Assembly: GCA_023229575.1 (NCBI GenBank)
Contig: JALNYZ010000024.1
Coordinates: 1-58,553 of the forward strand
Reading direction: 5' to 3'
From: Prolixibacteraceae bacterium
Lineage (GTDB): Bacteria > Bacteroidota > Bacteroidia > Bacteroidales > Prolixibacteraceae
Length of the DNA stretch: 58,553 nucleotides
Positions 32,940-40,392 of this stretch are shown piece after piece (the stretch's first letter is position 1; each line of letters opens with the position of its first letter). The translations under genes and the position numbers were made by a program. The notes beneath the pieces are model-generated. The model ran no database searches. It saw only the letters and a list, made by a program, of their open reading frames with translations, and had not been told where the DNA came from.

Positions 32940-33194
32940 ATGATTGCAGCAAATTTTTCTGAGTTTAGGACTCAATTGAAGAAATACCTTGATCGTGTTG
33001 AGGACAATAATGAGACCCTGATTGTCAAAAGAAAGACCGGTAAAGGGACAGTCATGATATCGCTGGATGAATACAACTCGATCATGGAGACTGTTCATTT
33101 ATTAAGTTCCAAAACCAATGTGGATAGATTGTATGAATCGATTCATCAAATGAAAGAGGGCCAGACTGTTATACGTGATTTGATTGAAGAATGA
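32940..33194 (+). CDS. YefM/Phd-family antitoxin (module 2)
   Basis: An 84-residue antitoxin, the same length as module 1. N-terminal MIAANFSEFRTQLKKYLD and KRKTGKGTVMISLDEYNSIM form the DNA-binding half. The frame is open from 32877, but that would run through the promoter, so ATG 32940 was chosen. Its stop overlaps the toxin start by 4 bp (ATGA). The close match to module 1 in both protein and operator suggests a duplication with possible cross-regulation. Confidence 0.93.
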   Translation: MIAANFSEFRTQLKKYLDRVEDNNETLIVKRKTGKGTVMISLDEYNSIMETVHLLSSKTNVDRLYESIHQMKEGQTVIRDLIEE

Positions 33195-33454
33195 AACGGA
33201 TTGTATTTTCTAAAAATGGCTGGGAAGATTATCTTTCATGGCAAAAAGAAGATAAGAAGATGCTCAGAAAGATTAATGAGTTGATAAAGGATATCCAGAG
33301 GACTCCTTTTGAAGGGATAGGTAAACCAGAAGCTTTAAAATTTGATTTGGCCGGGTTTTGGTCGCGTCGGATTGATTTGGAACACAGATTGGTGTATCAA
33401 TATCGCGATGAAGTAATATTAATTTATAGCTGTAGATTTCATTACGGGAGATAA
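33191..33454 (+). CDS. YoeB-family toxin (module 2)
   Basis: An 87-residue YoeB-type mRNA interferase: SKNGWEDYLSWQKEDKKMLRK-type N-terminus, RTPFEGIGKPEALK, FWSRRIDLEHRLVYQ and the terminal CRFHYGR with the catalytic His. Glu, Arg and His positions agree with module 1, so both toxins look active. It overlaps its antitoxin gene by 4 bp, in contrast to the 5-bp gap in module 1. Confidence 0.93.
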   Translation: MKRIVFSKNGWEDYLSWQKEDKKMLRKINELIKDIQRTPFEGIGKPEALKFDLAGFWSRRIDLEHRLVYQYRDEVILIYSCRFHYGR

Positions 33455-33481
33455 ATCCGCGCCAGCAGGCGGGAAATCTGG
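33451..33481. repeat. degenerate REP-like palindrome
   Basis: AAATCCGCGCCAGC-AGGCGGG shares AAATCCGCG(T/C)CAGC with the sequence at 32187-32200 and lies right at the toxin stop. Confidence 0.5.
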
Positions 33482-33508
33482 CGATCGATAGGAAACAGAC
33501 AGAAACTA

Positions 33509-34048
33509 ATGGTACAAAAGAAAAACATATTGGCAATTATTGGAAGTGCAAGTTCAAATTCCGCAAATCTAAAGCTTGTTGAAAAAATTGCAAGTATGAC
33601 CGAACAGGATTTTAATTTGAGCATTTTTGAAGACTTAAAAATGCTTCCGCATTTTGATCCGGAACTTTCAGCCGACAATCCTCCAAAACCAATTCTAGAA
33701 TTTAGAAATGCAATCGAGAAATCGGACGGAATAATAATTTGCACTCCAGAATATGTTTTTAGCATCCCAAGTGGACTGAAAAACGCCATTGAATGGTCTA
33801 TTTCGACAACAATATTTACAGACAAACCGACAGGATTAATTACTGCTTCCGCAAGTGGACAGAAAGGGCACGAAGAATTGCAGTTGATAATGAAGACTGC
33901 AATGGCGAAATTCACTGACGAAACAACTTTGCTGATTCAAGGGATAAAAGGGAAATTTGACACGAAAGGAAATTTAAACGACAATGAGACTTTTAAACGG
34001 CTAATCGGGTTTATTAATCATTTTAAAAAATTATTAAACAATAACTGA
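33509..34048 (+). CDS. NADPH-dependent FMN reductase family protein
   Basis: A 179-residue flavodoxin-like protein. ILAIIGSASSNSANLKLV is the FMN-phosphate loop (residues 7-24) and CTPEYVFSIPSGLKNAIEW (about 79-97) is the family signature around the flavin ring. It would reduce quinones, azo compounds or chromate using NAD(P)H; the substrate is open. It stands as single-gene cargo in the accessory island with no operon partner. Confidence 0.9.
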   Translation: MVQKKNILAIIGSASSNSANLKLVEKIASMTEQDFNLSIFEDLKMLPHFDPELSADNPPKPILEFRNAIEKSDGIIICTPEYVFSIPSGLKNAIEWSISTTIFTDKPTGLITASASGQKGHEELQLIMKTAMAKFTDETTLLIQGIKGKFDTKGNLNDNETFKRLIGFINHFKKLLNNN

Positions 34049-34098
34049 CGACTAAAAACAACCAACAGTCAACATTGATTGGGAAAGATCGGCGCTGA

Positions 34099-34323
34099 CC
34101 CCTTGCTTATTCCATTGGTGATGGCGACGAAGTTTTTTATATCATCATTCCAGATAGCAGGGAAAATGATGTTAGGATGCAACTTTCCAGACTATCAATT
34201 AGAAATATCAAAGTCCCAATTAACTATATTTTGTTTTCAGACTTGCGACAACATTGCGACACACTTTGCAAGTTTGGCGACAGTCATCATATTCTTGAAA
34301 AAATTGCAAAGACAGCTAATTAG
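34099..34323 (+). pseudogene. C-terminal relic of an unrecognised gene
   Basis: The frame is open for 74 codons after a TGA and has no usable early ATG. Its translation looks real: SIGDGDEVFYIIIPDSRE, then RLSIRNIKVPINYILFSDL and HHILEKIAKTAN before TAG. Composition and periodicity look like a globular protein end. I do not recognise the family. It ends 12 bp before the M50-like gene, as if an upstream part had been lost. A competing frame (34079-34354) looks much less protein-like. Confidence 0.5.
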
Positions 34324-34334
34324 ATATTTATATC

Positions 34335-34904
34335 ATGACAAAGATTTTTGTTGATCGAATAAGCAATGATTTAAAAGAAAGCCAAATAAATTGGAAAGTT
34401 GCATTTTTATTGATACCCATTGCCTTTTTTACCTATTTCTTTCACGAATTTGGACATTGGGTCTTTGGAGAAATTTCGGGAAATGATATGACAATCAGTT
34501 TAAATAACTCTGCTCCTAAAAGCGGGTATTTCATAAACAATTCCAGCGCTCTTTGGTCAGCTATAGGGGGACCGGCCTTTACAATACTGCAATCTTTTAT
34601 TTTCTTGTTGGTTGTTCAAAGGACCCAATCAAAATATGCTTATTCTGTATTGTTTTTTGGTGTCTTCTCACGTTTCTTCTCAATTTTTTTTGGCGGATTT
34701 AGCCTACAGGACGAAGCAAGGATATCATCCATGTTGGGCGTCAATGCGTATTTAACAGCAGTGATTGTACTGCTGATATTATTATTGATTTTATTGCGAA
34801 GCAACCTTGTGATGAAATTGGATCTGAAAGCGGTTGGATATTTTACAACCATTTGTACTTTGGCAAATCTTTTGGTAATTGGGGTAAATCATTTGATGAA
34901 GTAA
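34335..34904 (+). CDS. M50-like membrane metalloprotease
   Basis: A 189-residue membrane protein with about five helices. The first helix carries HEFGHW (HExxH zinc motif, about residues 34-39), and a later helix has IGGPAFTI, like the second motif of site-2 proteases. The distal Asp ligand of M50 (LDG/NPDG) is not obvious, so activity is uncertain; a zinc-binding chaperone-like role is possible. It is single-gene cargo with visibly AT-rich codon use. Confidence 0.7.
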   Translation: MTKIFVDRISNDLKESQINWKVAFLLIPIAFFTYFFHEFGHWVFGEISGNDMTISLNNSAPKSGYFINNSSALWSAIGGPAFTILQSFIFLLVVQRTQSKYAYSVLFFGVFSRFFSIFFGGFSLQDEARISSMLGVNAYLTAVIVLLILLLILLRSNLVMKLDLKAVGYFTTICTLANLLVIGVNHLMK

Positions 34905-34922
34905 AACAAAACAAAAATTGGA

Positions 34923-35450
34923 ATGAATTGGCAACCCGAAATTCTTGAAAGCGATCTATTAAAAATTATACCACTCACTGAAGCTGATTTTGACAACCTG
35001 TTTAAAGTAGCTTCTGATCCATTAATTTGGGAACAACACCCGGCAAACGACAGATACCAATTGGAAGTATTTAAACCCTATTTTGATGGGGCAATATCCG
35101 GGAAGAGTGCCTTTAAAATTATTGACAAATCTAAAAATCAAATTATTGGATCAACACGTTATTACGATTATTCTCCTGAAAATTCAAGTATTGCAATAGG
35201 GTTTACATTTTTGGCAAAAGAGTATTGGGGAGGCACATATAATAAATCAGCAAAAAAGCTGTTGATAGATTACGCTTTTCAGTTTGTGGACAACATCTAT
35301 TTCCATATTGGTATTACGAATTTTCGTTCCCAAATTGCGATAAAGAAAATTGGGGCGATAAAAATAAATGATGTTAATTTTGAAAATAACGGACAGTCAT
35401 TGCCGCATTTTGAATACTTAATCCAAAAGCAAAACTGGATAAGTGAATAA
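34923..35450 (+). CDS. GNAT-family N-acetyltransferase
   Basis: A 175-residue acetyltransferase of the RimJ/RimL-like group: LKIIPLTEADFDNLFKVASDP at the start, then IIGSTRYYDYSPENSSIAIGFTF and WGGTYNKSAKKLLIDYAF, the acetyl-CoA binding part, and FRSQIAIKKIGA. The acceptor cannot be told. It is 18 bp after the M50-like gene on the same strand, but the cargo genes here do not look functionally linked. Confidence 0.88.
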   Translation: MNWQPEILESDLLKIIPLTEADFDNLFKVASDPLIWEQHPANDRYQLEVFKPYFDGAISGKSAFKIIDKSKNQIIGSTRYYDYSPENSSIAIGFTFLAKEYWGGTYNKSAKKLLIDYAFQFVDNIYFHIGITNFRSQIAIKKIGAIKINDVNFENNGQSLPHFEYLIQKQNWISE

Positions 35451-35501
35451 ATGGATTGAACTGCCAACCTAGAATATTTAACTATTTATAAATCAATTCA
35501 A

Positions 35502-36215
35502 ATGCAATTATATTCTACCCTTCAAGATATCCGCCAGCTATTGAAAGACAGTATTGATGAAAGTAGACTGACTTCCGAAAAGAAATTTTTTAAAGAGGAG
35601 ATTAAATTATATGGTGTAGATACGGCAACTGTTGGCAAGATTGGAAAGCACTTTTTTATTCCTGTAAAAGTTTTTCCCAAAAAGGATATTTTTGAATTGT
35701 GCGAGGAACTGTGGAAGTCGGGGTTTATAGAAGAGGCCTTAATAGCGTGCAACTATTCATTTTATCTTTCAACAAAATATGAACCCTCTGATTTTGTAAT
35801 TTTTGAAGGATGGATTAACAATTATGTAACCAATTGGGCTACATGTGATACACTATGTAACCATACGGTCGGGGCATTCGTGGAAATGTACCCCGATTAT
35901 ATAGCAGAGCTGAAGAGATGGGCAAAATCTCCGAATCGGTGGATGAGACGTGCTTCAGCAGTCTCGTTAATAGTTCCGGCGAAAAAAGGGTTATTTCTTG
36001 CCCACATATTTGAAATTGCGGATATTTTACTCCTTGATAAAGATGACCTGGTTCAGAAGGGTTATGGTTGGATGTTAAAGGTTGCCAGTGCGGCACATCT
36101 GGAGAGCGTTTATGATTACATAATCTCACGAAAAGCAGTTATGCCCCGCACGGCTTTACGCTATGCTATAGAGAAAATGCCTTCCGACATGAAAGCGGAC
36201 GCGATGAAAAAATAG
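35502..36215 (+). CDS. DNA alkylation repair protein (AlkD-like)
   Basis: A 237-residue HEAT-like repeat protein. KKFFKEEIKLYGVDTATVGKI is the AlkD-family start, followed by FVIFEGWINNYVTNWATCD, the helix that carries the catalytic Asp in AlkD (here WATCD), and RWMRRASAVSLIVPAK. It would remove alkylated bases such as 3-methyladenine or 7-methylguanine without base flipping. It is one of the island's single-gene cargo items. Confidence 0.88.
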   Translation: MQLYSTLQDIRQLLKDSIDESRLTSEKKFFKEEIKLYGVDTATVGKIGKHFFIPVKVFPKKDIFELCEELWKSGFIEEALIACNYSFYLSTKYEPSDFVIFEGWINNYVTNWATCDTLCNHTVGAFVEMYPDYIAELKRWAKSPNRWMRRASAVSLIVPAKKGLFLAHIFEIADILLLDKDDLVQKGYGWMLKVASAAHLESVYDYIISRKAVMPRTALRYAIEKMPSDMKADAMKK

Positions 36216-36295
36216 ACAAGGATAGTGGCACAGATTGTCCTGATCAGCCCGCTAAAATGTCCACTTTACACCCCTGTCCAATTCATTTAAGGCAA

Positions 36296-36303
36296 TACAT
36301 TTG
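36296..36303 (+). promoter_or_regulatory. candidate -7 box (TACATTTG) for the SRPBCC gene
   Basis: TACATTTG fits TAnnTTTG and lies 43 nt before the chosen ATG (36346). It makes the upstream TTG start at 36301 unlikely. Confidence 0.5.
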
Positions 36304-36345
36304 TTGCATACAATTCACTTTCCGAATACCCTTCGGGATAAAAAC

Positions 36346-36810
36346 ATGAAAAAAATGAGAACCTTAGATTTTACTACCACTCTGTTGGTGGACCAGACTC
36401 CGAAAGAGGCATTCAATAGCATTAACCGCGTCACAAAATGGTGGACAGAAAATTTGGAAGGGAGTTCGCAAAAACTGGATGATGAATTTGCCGTTCGTTT
36501 TGGCGATGTCCATTTTTCAAGACAAAAACTGGTCGAGGTTATTCCCGATAAAAAGGTAGTATGGCTTGTGACTGACAGTATACTTAATTTCGTTAAAGAC
36601 AAAAGCGAATGGACTGGTACAAAAATCAGTTTCGAAATCTCTGAAAAGGATAACAAAACGCAAATTTGTTTCACGCACCTGGGTTTAGTTCCTGAATATG
36701 AGTGTTTTGACGCCTGTTCTAATGCTTGGGACGAATATATTCAACAAAGTTTACTAAGCTTGATCACGACTGGCAAAGGCCATCCTACCCATAAAGAAGG
36801 TCAGGTCTAG
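36346..36810 (+). CDS. SRPBCC/AHSA1-like domain protein
   Basis: A 154-residue START-like protein: TTTLLVDQTPKEAFNSINRVTKWWTENLEG, FAVRFGDVHFSRQKLVEVIPDKKVVW and a C-terminal helix DACSNAWDEYIQQSL. Such AHSA1-type proteins bind hydrophobic ligands; no enzyme activity is implied. The frame opens at TTG 36301 but ATG 36346 follows the promoter candidate. The following gap 36811-36980 shows nothing notable. Confidence 0.85.
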   Translation: MKKMRTLDFTTTLLVDQTPKEAFNSINRVTKWWTENLEGSSQKLDDEFAVRFGDVHFSRQKLVEVIPDKKVVWLVTDSILNFVKDKSEWTGTKISFEISEKDNKTQICFTHLGLVPEYECFDACSNAWDEYIQQSLLSLITTGKGHPTHKEGQV

Positions 36811-36980
36811 GATCCCAACTGAAGTGTTAACAGAAGCTGGTATTGGTTCAGCGATTTGTTTGGAATTTCGTTGTAGAATCAGCATCTTCGCTAAGGAGAA
36901 ACCTTAGGTGGCAGGTGCATAAAACTTGAAACACGCAAATACAATCAAATTGATAAATAGCAAATTAAAAATGAGTAAGC

Positions 36981-37490
36981 ATGGCAACGATTTTAAAATC
37001 CGACCAGAGGAATTTCCAGGAAGAAGCTGGTAAAATTGATAATTTCCGCTTATCCACTGATTTATCAAGAAAGAAAAGCGGAATAACCCCCCAAAATCTA
37101 AATTTTGACATGAGATTGTTACATCCCGGACAATTCTCCGCCCCGTATCATTTTCACAGAAATGCCGAAGAATTATTTATGGTGGTGTCAGGGTCGATGA
37201 CCTTGAGATCTCCGGACGGACTGGAAATTGTTACCAGCGGGGATATTATCTTTTTTGAAATGGGGGAATCCGGTTCGCACCAGTTTTTTAATCACGGGAC
37301 AGAACCTTGTACCTATCTGGATATAAGAACTTTTGTCGGATATGATGTGTGTGAATTTCCTGATTCCGGTAAAATGTTATTGGTGCCTTCGTATGAATTA
37401 TTCAATAAAGGGGCAAAGTCTGGTTATTTTGAAGGGGAGGAGAATATTTTGGAAAAATGGAGACAATTGAAAGATGGTAAGAGGCCTTAG
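36981..37490 (+). CDS. cupin-domain protein
   Basis: A 169-residue single-domain cupin. PYHFHRNAEELFMVVSGSMTL (about residues 54-74) gives the first metal motif (HFHRN...E) and MGESGSHQFFNHG the second. The function of small cupins ranges from isomerases to sensors and is open here. It is the last cargo gene before the duplicated intergenic repeat. Confidence 0.85.
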   Translation: MATILKSDQRNFQEEAGKIDNFRLSTDLSRKKSGITPQNLNFDMRLLHPGQFSAPYHFHRNAEELFMVVSGSMTLRSPDGLEIVTSGDIIFFEMGESGSHQFFNHGTEPCTYLDIRTFVGYDVCEFPDSGKMLLVPSYELFNKGAKSGYFEGEENILEKWRQLKDGKRP

Positions 37491-37553
37491 TCCAGCATTT
37501 CCCAAATTCCCTGCCATTCCGTCCGAAACGATCGGTTCTGCATTAGCATCATT

Positions 37554-37735
37554 CAACCGCGGACGGCTCATCAGTCATCGTCCCCAACCCGGGGTGCCGC
37601 TCCTACGTCGCTTTACCCCGGGCTATTAACATGTAACCCCTCCGGGGTATGATTTGCGGAGGCTCATCATGGTGGTCGGGGAATTTGGAACTGTGCCACT
37701 GCCAGTTTCTGCATTTTTGCATTTTCCACTTCGAC
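37554..37735 (+). repeat. GC-rich palindromic intergenic repeat, copy 2
   Basis: Begins CAACCGCGGACGGC, contains palindrome CCCGGGGT (37588-37595) / ACCCCGGG (37615-37622) and continues through CCTCCGGGGTATGATTT to CTGCCAGTTTCTGCATTTT. Copy 3 begins 244 bp later in the same orientation and follows it throughout with scattered differences. Short open frames here are artefacts of the repeat. Confidence 0.85.
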
Positions 37736-37797
37736 CCTTCCGCTCTTCGACTTCGCTCGGGGGACCGAAATGCTTGTTATCACATAATTCCTGTAAG

Positions 37798-37972
37798 CAA
37801 CTGCGGACGGCCTATCGGTCATTATCCCCAACCCTGGGTGCCGCTCCTTCGTCGCTTTATCCCTTGCAATTGACATTTAACACCTCTGGGGTATGATTTT
37901 CGAAGTCTCACTGCAGTGGTCAAGAATTTTAGGATTGCGCAACTGCCAATTTTCACATTTTCAAATTTCCTA
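37798..37972 (+). repeat. GC-rich palindromic intergenic repeat, copy 3 (decayed)
   Basis: Tandem relative of copy 2: CAACTGCGGACGGCC, CCCCAACCCTGGGTGCCGCT, CTCTGGGGTATGATTT and AACTGCCAATTTTCAC align in order. The second CCCGGG arm has decayed, so the palindrome is lost. The two copies fill most of the 558-bp gap 37491-38048. Confidence 0.8.
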
Positions 37973-37995
37973 ATTTTCACATTTTCAAATTATCC
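37948..37995 (+). repeat. 24-bp tandem repeat upstream of DUF2851
   Basis: Two copies of AATTTTCACATTTTCAAATT plus four bases (37948-37971 and 37972-37995). On the other strand the unit reads like the tract after the hydrolase gene at 1691-1727. Confidence 0.8.
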
Positions 37996-38048
37996 TTCTT
38001 TTTCTCCTCAAAATCCCGTAACTTATAGTTTCTGATAATGAGGTGAAT

Positions 38049-39323
38049 ATGAAGGAAGATTTTCTCCATTTTCTATGGAAAAACAGGCTATTCGAACCTG
38101 AAAAACCTGTCACGGCCGATGGCGAACCCATCGAGATTGTTTCAGTCGGCAGGCACAACATCCATGCAGGTCCGGATTTTTTCGATGCCCGTATCCGGAT
38201 TGGAAAAACACTTTGGGCCGGCAATGTGGAGATCCATCTAAAGGCGTCCGACTGGAACCGGCATGGTCATCACACTGATCCGCTTTACCGGAATACCATT
38301 TTGCATGTGGTGGCGGAGAACGATGGTGTTGTCTACAACAATGCCGGGGCCTCCATCCCGACGCTGCAAATAGGTTGGCCTTTGTGGGTCGAATACAACT
38401 ACAAGGCCCTGATGCAGCAGCACGATTGGGTCAATTGCGCCTCCCAGTTGAATAAAATTGACCCATTTCGAATCCGCTTTTTTCTGAATGGATTGGCCAT
38501 CGAACGACTGCAACAAAAGATCGGCGCAATAGAAAAATTGTTGGAAGGATCGAAGGGAGACTGGAGTGAGACCTTTTATCTTTTCCTGGCCAGAAGCTTT
38601 GGTTTCAGGCAAAACGGCGATCCTTTTGAGATGCTGGCTCGATCCCTGCCGCTGTCTGTTCTTCAAAAACATCACGACCAACTCTTTCAGATGGAGGCCC
38701 TTTTGTTCGGACAGGCCGGGTTGCTTGGTGATTTGTTGTACGAGGAAGAGCATCCGGTCGCTTTGCGCAGGGAGCATGAATTCCTCGCCTCGAAATACGG
38801 ACTCAAGCCAATCCCCGGCCACCTCTGGAAATTCATGCGCATGCACCCATTGAATTTCCCCACCATCAGGTTGGCCCAGTTCGCCGGATTGCTAAAAAGT
38901 TGTGGCGCACTTTTCCCAACGGTCATCCGAATGGAAACGGTCGATGATTATCGCTCCCTTTTCAGGACTGAGACTTCAGGGTACTGGGACAGTCACTACA
39001 CCTTTCTGAAAACCTCCTCTTACCAAAAGAAAGAGATGGGGGAGGAGTCATTTCAATTGATCCTGGTCAATGTGCTGGTGCCTTTTCTTTTCCTGTATGG
39101 CGAGCGAAACAACAAACAAGAGCTAAAAGAGCGTGCTTTGAAGATATTGGAAGAACTGCCCCCCGAAAACAACACCATTCTCCGTCATTGGGAATCAGCC
39201 GGCATCTCTTCTTTTAATGCCCTCGAGTCGCAGGCGCTAATCCATCTGCACCACGAGTATTGCGAGCCAAAGCGATGTCTGGAGTGCAGTATTGGGCAGA
39301 AGTTGATAACACATAGTGCCTAA
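38049..39323 (+). CDS. DUF2851 family protein
   Basis: A 424-residue protein of a Bacteroidota-wide family. Hallmarks are EDFLHFLWKNRLF, HNIHAGPDFFDARI, WAGNVEIHLKASDWNRHGHH and the C-terminal Cys cluster HHEYCEPKRCLECSIGQ. The His-, Asp- and Glu-rich first 100 residues suggest a nuclease-like or metal-binding domain, but no function is established. The frame can begin at GTG 38043; ATG 38049 is preferred. The last codons and TAA stop lie in the left arm of inverted-repeat element A. Confidence 0.88.
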   Translation: MKEDFLHFLWKNRLFEPEKPVTADGEPIEIVSVGRHNIHAGPDFFDARIRIGKTLWAGNVEIHLKASDWNRHGHHTDPLYRNTILHVVAENDGVVYNNAGASIPTLQIGWPLWVEYNYKALMQQHDWVNCASQLNKIDPFRIRFFLNGLAIERLQQKIGAIEKLLEGSKGDWSETFYLFLARSFGFRQNGDPFEMLARSLPLSVLQKHHDQLFQMEALLFGQAGLLGDLLYEEEHPVALRREHEFLASKYGLKPIPGHLWKFMRMHPLNFPTIRLAQFAGLLKSCGALFPTVIRMETVDDYRSLFRTETSGYWDSHYTFLKTSSYQKKEMGEESFQLILVNVLVPFLFLYGERNNKQELKERALKILEELPPENNTILRHWESAGISSFNALESQALIHLHHEYCEPKRCLECSIGQKLITHSA

Positions 39324-39880
39324 AGTATTTAAAGTGCCTAGAGTGCCTAAAGTTAAAGGAGTGGAATTGAACATTAAAATTATATATTATGGATAACAAA
39401 GAATTTAGCAGACAATTGGAGGTTCGGACTAAGAAATTTGCAATCAGCATTATTAAAATGTCCGGGAAATTGCCGGAAACGGTGGAAGGGAGAGTTGTTA
39501 GAAATCAGGCAACAAAGTCAGGAACAAGTATTGGAGCAAATTACAGAGAAGCCAACAGATCCAGGAGTAAAGCCGATTTCATTAACAAAATTTTGATTTG
39601 TGAAAGTGAAGCAAGTGATACGCTTTATTGGCTTGAAATTATCACAGATTTGGAATGGAGTACTGCTGATAACATGCAAAAAAATAGTTTCTGAAGCTAC
39701 AGAAATCCTGGCAATTTTTACATCTATCGACAAGAACTTCAAAAGGAACACCTAATAGCAAATAAGAGAAAATTTGATCACAATGGCTATTAAAGCTTTT
39801 ATTTGCTACATGACAATCTGCTTTTTGCCACAAGCTGAAGTACTTTAGGCACTCTAGGCACTTTAAATACTTTAGGCACT
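39315..39880. mobile_element. inverted-repeat element A carrying a four-helix-bundle gene
   Basis: Perfect 39-bp inverted arms at 39315-39353 and 39842-39880 bound a 566-bp unit. Each arm is a 9-bp-period array: AGTGCCTAA, AGTATTTAA, AGTGCCTAG, AGTGCCTAA, AGT. The only gene inside is the four-helix-bundle gene at 39389. The left arm supplies the stop codon of DUF2851. Element B after porU has the same 9-bp units without a gene. Confidence 0.85.
39389..39755 (+). pseudogene. four-helix-bundle protein (IVS/S23 family), frameshifted near the end
   Basis: MDNKEFSRQLEVRTKKFAIS, then LPETVEGRVVRNQATKSGTSIGANYREA and FINKILICESEASDTLYWLE are the TIGR02436 family, first known from genes in 23S rRNA intervening sequences. 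The open frame stops at residue 101 (39694), but removing one A from the A7 run at 39678-39684 restores IVSEATEILAIFTSIDKNF and a stop at 39753-39755, giving the usual length of about 121 residues. Mutation, sequencing error and slippage are all possible. The protein is a pentameric helix bundle in known structures; its role is unknown. Confidence 0.85.
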
Positions 39881-39910
39881 TTCTCTTGCAAATAAAAGAT
39901 TAAAAGCCAC

Positions 39911-39941
39911 TTGCAAGTGTTGTGATTATTCCTTAATTTTG
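39911..39941 (+). promoter_or_regulatory. rpsO promoter (TTG-N20-TAATTTTG)
   Basis: TTG (39911-39913), a 20-nt spacer and TAATTTTG (39934-39941) fit the Bacteroidota consensus; rpsO starts 80 nt later. It lies 31 bp beyond the right arm of element A. Confidence 0.7.
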
Positions 39942-40021
39942 TCCCCAATTAATACCGAACCGTCGTGATCGAACACGAATCCTGCGGAGCGGTCATTGTA
40001 TCACTGATAAAACAATTGGTT

Positions 40022-40291
40022 ATGTATTTGAATCCTGAGATTAAAAAGACATTTTTCGAGAAGTATGGCAAGAGCGCTACCGACACCGGTACCTCAGAAG
40101 GACAAATTGCCCTGTTCTCACACCGAATCAACCACCTGACAGAGCACCTGAAAGCCAACAAAAAAGATTTCAGTACCCAACGTGCCCTGATCTCCATGGT
40201 AGGTAAACGTCGTTCTTTGCTCGACTATCTGAAACGCAAAGACATTGAACGCTATCGTACCATCATCAAAGAATTAAATCTTCGTAAATAA
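40022..40291 (+). CDS. rpsO: 30S ribosomal protein S15
   Basis: The 89-residue length is exact for S15, which binds the central domain of 16S rRNA. GTSEGQIALFSHRINHLTEHLKAN and RRSLLDYLKRKDIERYR are the family signatures. The frame opens at 39965 but ATG 40022 gives the normal S15 start. It precedes pnp, the usual bacterial order, where S15 and PNPase are co-transcribed and rpsO often represses its own translation. Confidence 0.97.
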   Translation: MYLNPEIKKTFFEKYGKSATDTGTSEGQIALFSHRINHLTEHLKANKKDFSTQRALISMVGKRRSLLDYLKRKDIERYRTIIKELNLRK

Positions 40292-40303
40292 GCGAACAAC
40301 CTC

Positions 40304-40331
40304 AAAAGGCAATTTTCGGATTGCCTTTTTT
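40304..40331 (+). terminator. terminator/attenuator between rpsO and pnp
   Basis: AAAAGGCAA (40304-40312) pairs with TTGCCTTTT (40321-40329), loop TTTTCGGA, followed by more T. It would reduce read-through into pnp. Confidence 0.8.
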
Positions 40332-40392
40332 GCATCTTTTAATTCTGTTTATCCCCACTTTTTTTGAATAACAATTTAATTGGTTACGATAT

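Noticed and set aside
34079..34354. 91-codon open frame before the M50-like gene
   Set aside because: Its product looks random and overlaps the M50-like start; another frame of the same DNA looks protein-like and was reported as a relic.
37649..37896. Several short open frames with Ser/Pro/Leu-rich products
   Set aside because: They fall in the duplicated GC-rich intergenic repeat; such frames are repeat artefacts.
38238..38846. 202-codon open frame antisense to the DUF2851 gene
   Set aside because: Shadow frame; the plus-strand DUF2851 product has clear family motifs.
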